Of a DNA stretch of 49,416 nt, positions 41,206-48,469 are shown one piece after another. The notes beneath the pieces are model-generated. The model did not search any database. It was not told where the DNA came from and was given only the letters and a program-made list of their open reading frames with translations. The DNA is taken from contig JAXDOR010000141.1 of assembly GCA_034668825.1 (NCBI GenBank), forward strand, positions 1 through 49,416, written 5' to 3'. The DNA is from CANKHA01 sp034668825. GTDB taxonomy: Bacteria; Pseudomonadota; Alphaproteobacteria; Rhizobiales; Xanthobacteraceae. Each line of letters opens with the position of its first letter. Position 1 is the first letter of the stretch. The position numbers were made by a program, and so were the translations under genes.

Positions 41206-44200
41206 TTATTCCGCGGCCTTGAGAAATTCCGATGACCCCGCGCGGAATTCATCCAGCAACGCCGCTTCATCAGCCTTGGCGATTTCAAGATGCCGGATTT
41301 TGACATGGCCAAAGCCGCGAATCTTTTCGGGGATGGCGGCAAGGCCGATGGCGAGGTGATGGTTATCGGAGCTGAGCCTTGCGAGAATTTCCTCAAGCAT
41401 GACCTCGTAATCTGAGATCAGCTTCCGCTCGGTTTTGCGCTCGCTCGAATAGCCGAAGGGGTCAGCCGCGGTGCCGCGGAGAAATCGGAATTTCGCCAGG
41501 ACCTTGAATGCGGGCAGCATCCACGGTCCGAAGCTGAGTTTTCTCGGCAATCCGGTCGCGCGGTCGCGCGGCGCGAAAAGCGGCGGAGCAAGATGGAATT
41601 GGAAGCGCAGATCGCCGTCGAATTCGGCTTTAACTTGTTTGAGGAATGAGCCTTCGGTGTAGAGCCGCGCAACTTCGTATTCGTCCTTATACGCCATTAA
41701 CTTGAACAGATAACGCGCCACCGTTTCCGCAAGACCATTCCTGCCGGGCGCGCAAGCAGCTTCCGCTGCTTTCACTTTGTCGATCCATGCCCGGTAGCGC
41801 GCGGCATAGGCGGCGTTCTGGTAGTCGGCGAGATATTGCACACGGCGGGCGACCGTCTCGTCCAACGAAACGGACAGATTGCGGTCATCGCTACTCTCAT
41901 CTCTCGCGGACCGCACCAGCGCCTCGACGGCAGCCGGATCCGCCGCGGCGGCGCGGCCCCAACGGAATGCCGCTTGGTTCATCTCCACCGCCTCGCCGTT
42001 AAGCTCGATCGCTTTTTCGATCGCCTCGTCCGACAACGGGATCGCGCCGATCTGATAGGCGTAGCCAAGAAGGAAGATGTTGGCGCCAATGGAGTTGCCG
42101 AGCAGCCCGTTAGCCAAACGCGTGGCGTCGAGGAAATGACTTCGCTCGCGGCCGGCGCTGGTCACGATGGCGCGTTCGATCTGCTTGCCGGGAAGAGCGA
42201 AGTCGGCGTCGCGGGTGAATTCACCGGGCAGGAATTCGGACAGGTTGACGACCACCTGGGTCGTCCCTTGCCGCACCGAGGCCAATACTCTCTTCGTGCC
42301 GGCGACCACGATGTCGCCGCCGAGCACAAGATCGGCGGCACCACTGGCAACCCGGATCGCATGGATATCTTCCGGCCGCGCGGCGATGCGGATATGGCTT
42401 TGCACCGAGCCGCCCTTTTGAGCGAGCCCCGACATATCGATAATGCCGACGCCCTTGCCCTCAAGGTGCGCGGCCATGCCGAGCACGCCGCCGATTGTCA
42501 CGATGCCGGTGCCACCGATGCCAGCGACAATGATGCCATAGGGTCGATCGAGAGTGGGGATCCGCGGTTGCGGCACTTGCGGAGGCACGCGGCCGCGGAG
42601 TGCTGCGTCGCGCTGCTTCGGTTTGGCGCCGTGAACCGTGACAAAGGAAGGACAGAAGCCATTAACGCAGGAAAAATCCTTGTTACAGCTAGACTGATCA
42701 ATGGTGCGCTTGCGGCCGAACTCCGTTTCCAGCGGCTGGATCGAGACGCAGTTCGACTTCAGACCGCAGTCGCCGCAGCCTTCGCATACCAATTCATTGA
42801 TGATGATCCGCTGATCTGGATCGGGATAATTCCCGCGCTTGCGGCGGCGGCGCTTCTCCGCGGCGCAGGTCTGGTCATAGATCAGCACAGTGACGCCGGA
42901 GATCGCGGCAAGCCCAGTCTGCACCTGCATCAATTCATCGCGGTGACGAATGGTCAGCCCGCGCGGCCAATCCTCGTTCTTCGAATATTTCTTCGGCTCA
43001 TCGGTGACGACGACGACGCGGGCTATACCTTCAGCCGCGACTTGCCGCGCCACCATGGGCACCGTCAGCCCGCCGTCGTTGGCCTGCCCGCCGGTCATGG
43101 CGACGGCGTCATTGAACAGGATTTTGTAGGTGATGTTGAGGCCGGACGCGACGGCGGCGCGGATCGCGAGATTGCCGGAATGATTGTAGGTTCCGTCGCC
43201 TAGATTCTGAAAGACATGGGCGCGCTTGGAGAATGGCGCCTCGCCGATCCAATTCGCGCCCTCGCCTCCCATCTGGGTATAGCCAAGCGTCGAACGATCC
43301 ATCCACTGCGCCATGTAGTGACAGCCGATGCCGGCATAAGCGCGCATCCCATCCGGCACTACGGTCGAGCTATTGTGCGGGCATCCCGAGCAGAAATAGG
43401 GACTACGCTGCGCGACGTCGACAGCCTCCGCGAGCCGGCGCTGCGCTTCCTTCAACTGCGACACACGCGCAGCGAGCTCGTCATTGGGAGAAATTTTCAA
43501 CAGGCGCTCGCCGATGCAGATTGCCACGGCACTCGCATCGAGTGCGCCCTTGGCTGGAAACAGGTCTTCGCCCCGTTCATCCTTCTTCCCGATGCAGAGT
43601 GGCTGGTTTGCCGTGCCGTAAAGCTGCTCGCGGATTTGCGTCTCGATCAGCGCCTGCTTCTCCTCGACGACGATGATGAGATCGAGGCCTTGCGCGAACT
43701 CCGTTAGTTCACGGCGGTCTAGTGGCCAGACACAGCCGATTTTGAAAAGCCGCAGCCCTAGGTCGTTACACTTGACTTCATCGAGACCGAGTTCGTCGAG
43801 CGCCTCGCATACGTCGAGATAGCCTTTTCCCGTTGTGACAAGGCCTAGCCGGGCGTTGCGCCCGCCGGAGATCATTATCCGATTGAGTTTGTTGGCGCGA
43901 AGGAAGGCCAGCATGGCGTCGCGCTTGAAATCGTGGAGCCGCTCCTCCTGGCTCAAGACACTGTCGTGCAGACGAATGTTCAATCCGCCTTGCGGCATCT
44001 TGAAATCGGCAGGAATGACGATTTTCACCCGGTCCAGGCTGCCGTCGATGACGGCCGTCGACTCGGCGGTATCATGCATGGTCTTGAGCGCGACCCAGGC
44101 GCCGGTGAAGCGCGACATCGCCCAGCCATACAGCCCGTAGTCGACGATCTCCTGAATGCCCGCGGGATTCAGAACCGGGATCATGACATCGACGAAGCGG

Positions 44201-44682
44201 AATTCCGATTGGTGCGCGGTGGTCGAAGATGCGGCGGTGTGGTCATCGCCCGACACGGCAAGCACCCCGCCGTGCCTGGAGGAACCAGCGAGGTTGGCAT
44301 GGCGCAAGACGTCGCCGGAGCGGTCTACGCCGGGGCCCTTGCCGTACCACATGCCGAAGACGCCGTCGTATTTGCCCTCGCCGTGCAGCTCCGCCTGCTG
44401 GGCGCCCCACAGCGCGGTCGCCGCCAAATCCTCGTTGATGCCAGCTTGAAAACGGACGTGCGAAGTATCGAGGAAGCTCTGGGCACGCACGAACTGATGA
44501 TCAAGTCCGCCGAGGGGGGAGCCGCGGTAGCCGGTAACAAAACCCGCCGTGTTGAGTCCGGCGCGGCGATCGCGTTCGCGTTGCATCAGGCAAAGACGCA
44601 CCAGGGCCTGATAGCCGGTGACAAAGACCCGGCTTTCCGCCAAATCATACTTGTCGTCGAGTGTGACGTGTCTGAGCGCCAT
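41206..44682 (-). CDS. Indolepyruvate ferredoxin oxidoreductase (fused alpha/beta)
   Basis: This large 1,158-residue enzyme of the 2-oxoacid:ferredoxin oxidoreductase family oxidises aryl pyruvates such as indolepyruvate to aryl-acetyl-CoA with reduction of ferredoxin. Near the start lies GYRGSPLGGLDHQF. The TPP-binding region has GDGTYNHSGNLAIRAAVASG and AMTGGQANDGG. The 4Fe-4S region carries VCEGCGDCGLKSNC and SCNKDFSCVNGFCP. After that is the gamma-type domain with GIGGTGIVTIGGVLGMAAHL. The ATG at 44682 matches the family N-terminus (GGAGG 11 bases upstream); the frame to 44805 is longer. It is divergent from nitrile hydratase with 164 bases between. Confidence 0.95.
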   Translation of the reverse strand: MALRHVTLDDKYDLAESRVFVTGYQALVRLCLMQRERDRRAGLNTAGFVTGYRGSPLGGLDHQFVRAQSFLDTSHVRFQAGINEDLAATALWGAQQAELHGEGKYDGVFGMWYGKGPGVDRSGDVLRHANLAGSSRHGGVLAVSGDDHTAASSTTAHQSEFRFVDVMIPVLNPAGIQEIVDYGLYGWAMSRFTGAWVALKTMHDTAESTAVIDGSLDRVKIVIPADFKMPQGGLNIRLHDSVLSQEERLHDFKRDAMLAFLRANKLNRIMISGGRNARLGLVTTGKGYLDVCEALDELGLDEVKCNDLGLRLFKIGCVWPLDRRELTEFAQGLDLIIVVEEKQALIETQIREQLYGTANQPLCIGKKDERGEDLFPAKGALDASAVAICIGERLLKISPNDELAARVSQLKEAQRRLAEAVDVAQRSPYFCSGCPHNSSTVVPDGMRAYAGIGCHYMAQWMDRSTLGYTQMGGEGANWIGEAPFSKRAHVFQNLGDGTYNHSGNLAIRAAVASGLNITYKILFNDAVAMTGGQANDGGLTVPMVARQVAAEGIARVVVVTDEPKKYSKNEDWPRGLTIRHRDELMQVQTGLAAISGVTVLIYDQTCAAEKRRRRKRGNYPDPDQRIIINELVCEGCGDCGLKSNCVSIQPLETEFGRKRTIDQSSCNKDFSCVNGFCPSFVTVHGAKPKQRDAALRGRVPPQVPQPRIPTLDRPYGIIVAGIGGTGIVTIGGVLGMAAHLEGKGVGIIDMSGLAQKGGSVQSHIRIAARPEDIHAIRVASGAADLVLGGDIVVAGTKRVLASVRQGTTQVVVNLSEFLPGEFTRDADFALPGKQIERAIVTSAGRERSHFLDATRLANGLLGNSIGANIFLLGYAYQIGAIPLSDEAIEKAIELNGEAVEMNQAAFRWGRAAAADPAAVEALVRSARDESSDDRNLSVSLDETVARRVQYLADYQNAAYAARYRAWIDKVKAAEAACAPGRNGLAETVARYLFKLMAYKDEYEVARLYTEGSFLKQVKAEFDGDLRFQFHLAPPLFAPRDRATGLPRKLSFGPWMLPAFKVLAKFRFLRGTAADPFGYSSERKTERKLISDYEVMLEEILARLSSDNHHLAIGLAAIPEKIRGFGHVKIRHLEIAKADEAALLDEFRAGSSEFLKAAE

Positions 44683-44707
44683 CCGCGCTGCGACCTCCGG
44701 GAGGCAG

Positions 44708-44728
44708 TTTGCCCACCCTGTGGGCGAA
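44708..44728. promoter_or_regulatory. Dyad in the oxidoreductase/nitrile hydratase gap
   Basis: TTTGCCCAC (44708-44716), CCT, GTGGGCGAA (44720-44728) has 9-base arms with one mismatch, 26 bases before the oxidoreductase ATG. It could be an operator or an RNA hairpin near that start. Confidence 0.45.
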
Positions 44729-44846
44729 CCGCCAGGGGTTAATACAGGTCCGTCGCGACGCCAGCAATGCCGTTCAGGCCGCCCCGCGTCCAGCCACGGC
44801 GTCAATTGTTTTTGCAGTATCCGCCACTTACAGGTAATTTATCCGC

Positions 44847-45494
44847 ATGAGCACACATGAACACGATCATCCGCACGACCACGATCACGCCCATGACCAC
44901 GGCTCCGAGCTGTCGGAAATGCAGCTGCGGGTACGTGCCCTGGAAACGATCCTCACCGAGAAGGGCTACATCGAGCCGGCGGTGCTCGACGCCATCATCG
45001 AGACTTACGAGACCAGGATTGGACCGCACAACGGCGCGCGGGCCGTGGCCAAGGCTTGGGTCGACCCGGAGTTTCGCGGCCGGCTATTTGACAATGCCGC
45101 CAAGGCCATCGCCTCCCTCGGCCTGCCCAGCGGCGCCGAACATCTCATCGCGCTTGAGAACACGCCGAAGCAGCACAACATTGTTGTCTGCACTTTGTGC
45201 TCCTGTTATCCGTCGGGAACGCTCGGGCTGCCGCCCGTCTGGTACAAATCCCACGCCTATCGCTCGCGCACCGTGGCCGATCCGCGGGGCGTGCTGCGGG
45301 ATTTCGGTACGGAACTGCCGAAGGATACCGAGATCCGCGTGTGGGATTCGACGGCGGAGGTACGCTACATGGTCATACCGATGCGACCCCAGGGCACGGA
45401 GGGTTGGAGCGAAGAGAAATTAGCGGGCCTCGTCACCCGCGACTGCATGATCGGCGCGCGCCTACCCGATCCGGCGCAAGGAAACGGGCGATGA
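44847..45494 (+). CDS. nthA: Nitrile hydratase alpha subunit, cobalt type
   Basis: This subunit carries the metal site of nitrile hydratase, which turns nitriles into amides. Residues 114-121 read VCTLCSCY: ligands Cys115, Cys118, Ser119 and Cys120, with Thr116 marking the cobalt type (iron enzymes have Ser). The length, 215 residues, is normal. An unusual feature is the N-terminus, with eight histidines alternating with Asp, Glu, Pro or Ala at 4-18 (HEHDHPHDHDHAHDH), a likely metal-binding tail. It overlaps nthB by ATGA. The His tail, the accessory protein and the Ni/Co permease nearby all fit cobalt use. Confidence 0.96.
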   Translation: MSTHEHDHPHDHDHAHDHGSELSEMQLRVRALETILTEKGYIEPAVLDAIIETYETRIGPHNGARAVAKAWVDPEFRGRLFDNAAKAIASLGLPSGAEHLIALENTPKQHNIVVCTLCSCYPSGTLGLPPVWYKSHAYRSRTVADPRGVLRDFGTELPKDTEIRVWDSTAEVRYMVIPMRPQGTEGWSEEKLAGLVTRDCMIGARLPDPAQGNGR

Positions 45495-46153
45495 ACGGCG
45501 TGCACGACATGGGCGGCATGGACGGCTTTGGACCTGTGCAGCCCGAAGAAAACGAGCCCGTCTTCCACGAGCCATGGGAAGGCCGCGTGCTGGCGATGAA
45601 CCGCGCCATGGGCTATTCGCGCGCCTGGAATGGCGACGTTTCGCGGTACGCCAAAGAAATTCTGCCGCCGGATGTCTATCTCGCCAGTTCGTATTACCGC
45701 CGCTGGGCGCTCGGCCTGGAACAGATGCTGATGGACCACGGCCTGGTGGCCTCCGACGAATTCGCCGCCGGCCATGCGCTGCATCCGGGCAAGCCGCTGA
45801 AACAGAAACTAACGATGGACGAGCTTGAGAACGCGCTGACGCGGCGCGGCTCTTACGAGCGGCCGGCCACAACGCCCGCACTGTTCAAGCTGGGTGACCG
45901 CGTGCACGCCAAGAATATTCACCCCAAGGGCCACACCCGGCTGCCGCGCTATGTGCGTGGGCATATCGGCGTCATCGAACGCGTGCACGGCTGCCACGTT
46001 TTCCCCGACAGTCATGCGTCCGCAAACAGGGACGAAAATCCGCAATGGCTTTACACTGTGCGCTTCGAGGGCCGTGAATTGTGGGGCGACGGAGCCGATC
46101 CAAGCGTGAAGATATCGGTCGAAGCCTGGGAACCATACCTGGAGCCGGCGTGA
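45491..46153 (+). CDS. nthB: Nitrile hydratase beta subunit
   Basis: This 220-residue partner of the alpha subunit starts MNGVHDMGGMDGFGPV, the standard beta-subunit N-terminus. It has the substrate-channel helix segment YYRRWALGLEQMLMDHGLV and the C-terminal barrel with FKLGDRVHAKNIHPKGHTR, LPRYVRGHIGVIERVHG and WEPYLEP. The ATG overlaps the nthA stop as ATGA, so the two subunits are coupled in translation. The accessory gene begins one base after its stop. Confidence 0.95.
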   Translation: MNGVHDMGGMDGFGPVQPEENEPVFHEPWEGRVLAMNRAMGYSRAWNGDVSRYAKEILPPDVYLASSYYRRWALGLEQMLMDHGLVASDEFAAGHALHPGKPLKQKLTMDELENALTRRGSYERPATTPALFKLGDRVHAKNIHPKGHTRLPRYVRGHIGVIERVHGCHVFPDSHASANRDENPQWLYTVRFEGRELWGDGADPSVKISVEAWEPYLEPA

Positions 46154-46154
46154 C

Positions 46155-46538
46155 ATGGCGCTCGATTCCGATACGGCCCGCCGCGCGCAAGAGGCCGCTC
46201 CCGGCATTCCCCGCGATGACAATGGCCCGGTTTTTCGCGAGCCGTGGGAAGCGCAGGCTTTCGCTATGACGCTCGCGCTGCATGACCGTGGATTGTTCAC
46301 CTGGCCGGAATGGTCGTCCACGTTGGCGGAAGAGATCAAACGCGCGCAAGCGGCAGGCGATCCCGACACCGGTGAAACCTATTATCAGCACTGGCTCGCC
46401 GCGCTGGAACGGTTGATAGCGGAAAAGGGCGTCGCCAACCGCGACACGCTCACGCGCTATCGCGATGCCTGGGATCACGCCGCCGACCGCACGCCGCACG
46501 GTGCGCCGATTGAGCTAAGTCCGTACGATTTTGTCTAG
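46155..46538 (+). CDS. Nitrile hydratase accessory protein (cobalt chaperone type)
   Basis: This 127-residue protein resembles the N-terminal half of the beta subunit, as the known P14K/NhlE accessory proteins do. Shared features are VFREPWEAQAFAMTLALHDR and TYYQHWLAALERLIAEKGV. Such proteins help load cobalt into the alpha subunit by swapping with it (self-subunit swapping). The start follows the nthB stop by one base, so it belongs to the same operon. It lacks the beta barrel domain, as expected. The exact mechanism here is by analogy. Confidence 0.9.
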   Translation: MALDSDTARRAQEAAPGIPRDDNGPVFREPWEAQAFAMTLALHDRGLFTWPEWSSTLAEEIKRAQAAGDPDTGETYYQHWLAALERLIAEKGVANRDTLTRYRDAWDHAADRTPHGAPIELSPYDFV

Positions 46539-46562
46539 AGACCTTCGAGCGGCAGGAAAATC

Positions 46563-46688
46563 GTGCAGAAGAATCCACGCAAGCCGAAGCCGAAATGCAG
46601 GAATTGCGAAGGCAAAGGTCTTCTTAAACTGGGTGACAAGAAGGTAAGGTGTCAGCGGTGCGGCGGAACGGGATTTAAGCCGTCATAG
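46563..46688 (+). CDS. Tiny zinc-ribbon protein with two CxxCxGxG motifs
   Basis: This 41-residue frame has a GTG start at 46563, with AGGA 6 bases upstream, and encodes a basic N-tail (QKNPRKPKPK). CRNCEGKG and CQRCGGTG follow, two DnaJ-type CxxCxGxG half-knuckles spaced as for one zinc site. It ends GFKPS. It lies 24 bases after the nitrile hydratase accessory gene, on the same strand, and is probably part of that operon. It converges with the Ni/Co permease gene. The Cys pattern suggests zinc or another metal; a role in enzyme maturation is speculative. Confidence 0.65.
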   Translation: MQKNPRKPKPKCRNCEGKGLLKLGDKKVRCQRCGGTGFKPS

Positions 46689-46706
46689 GCTGACGCGAGT
46701 CCACGT

Positions 46707-47735
46707 TTAGCAAAAGGTCAGCCGCTCGCTGATCATGTAGCCGGCCAAGAGCAACAGGCCGAAGGCGAGGATGAGCGCGGCGGCGCCGACTTCGATTCCC
46801 AGCAGCGCCCTTGTTCCCCAACCCGAGCGCATATGCGCGATGCGGCCGGCCAAGGCGCGGGCGCCGACGGCAATGGTGGCAATCGCCGCCACCGTGATCG
46901 CCGTACCCAATCCCATGACGAAGGTTGCGCCGACACCGGCCCAGAACAGCCCCTGGGCGAGCGCAAAGACCAGCACGATGATCGCGCCCGAACAGGGCCT
47001 CACCCCAACAGCAAGCACGGCGGAAAGTCCCCGCCCCCAGCCGCCCGGCCCGGCAAGCTCCTGCGGCTCCGGGCCATGGACATGATCGCAGGAAGCTTCG
47101 GCGGCTTCGTGGTGATGGTGATGATGCCCGTGATGATCATGATGGACGTGATTGGCCACTGACGGACGCAGGGCGGCAACAAAGGCGCGGCCTTTGACCC
47201 AGAGCAACCGCGCGCCGACGGCGGCAATAATAGCGTAGCTTGCGATCTCGATAATATAGTTGGTGCCGCAGATCTTTTGCGCCGTCACGCCGAGAACAAC
47301 AGAAGCAATTCCGACGAGCGCGATGGCAACAAGCGCCTGCAGCACCGCCGAGGCAAACGACAGCACGACGCCGCGTCGCCAGGTTTCATTGTTGGCGACA
47401 AGATAGGACGAGATCACGGCCTTGCCATGCCCCGGCCCGGCGGCATGGAAGACGCCATAGAGAAAAGAAATACCGAACAAGCCGGCGACCGCGCTGCCGT
47501 CGGTTTTCGCGGCGCGGATGCTGCCCGACAGCATCCGGTAGAATTCCGCCTGTTTCGCCATTATCCAGCCCATCAACCCGCCAGCGACGGGCGATGATGG
47601 TTGCGGGCCTGCGCCGAATGGACCCGCTTGCGCAAAAGCGGCGTCGATCGCGCCGAGCAGCAAAAAAACACCCGCGATCGACGTGATAACCACCGCGACT
47701 TGGATCGCGGCGCGCCGTGCAGCGGTCACGGACAT
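46707..47735 (-). CDS. Nickel/cobalt permease (NicO/RcnA family)
   Basis: This 342-residue membrane protein belongs to the NicO/RcnA group of Ni2+/Co2+ transporters. It has about six hydrophobic segments. The motif HAAGPGHGKA is at residues 97-106 and a second signature GVRPCSGAIIVLVFALAQG near 250. Between them is a cytosolic or periplasmic histidine loop (11 His between 196 and 209, plus DHVH). Its start overlaps the DUF1007 gene end by 10 bases, so they form an operon. Direction (uptake or efflux) is not clear from sequence. It faces the cobalt-type nitrile hydratase operon. Confidence 0.92.
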   Translation of the reverse strand: MSVTAARRAAIQVAVVITSIAGVFLLLGAIDAAFAQAGPFGAGPQPSSPVAGGLMGWIMAKQAEFYRMLSGSIRAAKTDGSAVAGLFGISFLYGVFHAAGPGHGKAVISSYLVANNETWRRGVVLSFASAVLQALVAIALVGIASVVLGVTAQKICGTNYIIEIASYAIIAAVGARLLWVKGRAFVAALRPSVANHVHHDHHGHHHHHHEAAEASCDHVHGPEPQELAGPGGWGRGLSAVLAVGVRPCSGAIIVLVFALAQGLFWAGVGATFVMGLGTAITVAAIATIAVGARALAGRIAHMRSGWGTRALLGIEVGAAALILAFGLLLLAGYMISERLTFC

Positions 47736-48373
47736 TTCACCGATACTTTATTGGCGAATTGCGCGCCCCAATTCGCCGACGAGTCGAGCTGATTGAAGAA
47801 GCTCTCGCCGGTCTGGTTGCCTCCCGCGACGCTTGCCTCATGCGGCCGCTCCACGGACAATTTGCATTGCGCCGGCGCGCCGACGAGAGCGACGGGGTCC
47901 TTTTCCGCGAAAGCAAAGTCAACGAAATAAGTCGGATCGTAAATTTCGAGATTCACATCCTTCGCCTTCACCGGAGATTTGAACGGCAAGGTGAAATGCA
48001 GCGTCAGCACTTCGTTCTTGTATTCCAGCCAGTAGTCGACCGGATCGGTAAACGGCACCTTCTTCCCATTGGCCTTGGCATAAGTGAAGAAGTCGTATTC
48101 CTTTAGTGAGGTGACATTGACCTCCGCCAGCGGCGTCAGTTCCTCGCGAGTGTAGACACCTTTGGTTTTCTGCTCGACGCCCTCAAGCGCGAAGGTCGAA
48201 TACATGTCGTCGAAGGCCCAGGTATGGCGCACGCCAGTCGCCGCGCCGTCCGGCGTGTAAACAAGTTGGCTGGTCATCGTGACCCAAACATGAGGATGCG
48301 CGCGCGCCGGTCCATGAACGAGGATCATGGTCGCGAAGACCGCAAAGACGATGCCAGCGAGACGTCTCGTCAC
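47726..48373 (-). CDS. Periplasmic DUF1007 protein
   Basis: This protein of the DUF1007 family is the usual partner of NicO-type permeases. From the GTG at 48373 it has a signal peptide (TRRLAGIVFAVFATMILVHG, then PARA), and the mature N-terminus HPHVWV, which is suited to metal binding. It continues with FDDMYSTFALEG and the YDPTYFVDFAFAEKDPV tract. The total is 215 residues. The frame reaches an ATG at 48463, but those 30 extra residues would spoil the signal peptide. It overlaps the permease gene by 10 bases. Confidence 0.87.
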   Translation of the reverse strand: MTRRLAGIVFAVFATMILVHGPARAHPHVWVTMTSQLVYTPDGAATGVRHTWAFDDMYSTFALEGVEQKTKGVYTREELTPLAEVNVTSLKEYDFFTYAKANGKKVPFTDPVDYWLEYKNEVLTLHFTLPFKSPVKAKDVNLEIYDPTYFVDFAFAEKDPVALVGAPAQCKLSVERPHEASVAGGNQTGESFFNQLDSSANWGAQFANKVSVKCP

Positions 48374-48469
48374 GATGTTCTGCCGATTCCGAATGGTTCG
48401 CGCATAACCCCGGACCTTATCATGGAGTACGGCGGAAACGAGGCCGCGCAGGATGACAAACATTAACTC

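Noticed and set aside
41836..43203. Long open frame (455 codons) on the plus strand inside the oxidoreductase gene.
   Set aside because: It is antisense to a gene with clear domains, has His/Arg/Asp-rich composition typical of GC-rich shadow frames, and has no ribosome site.
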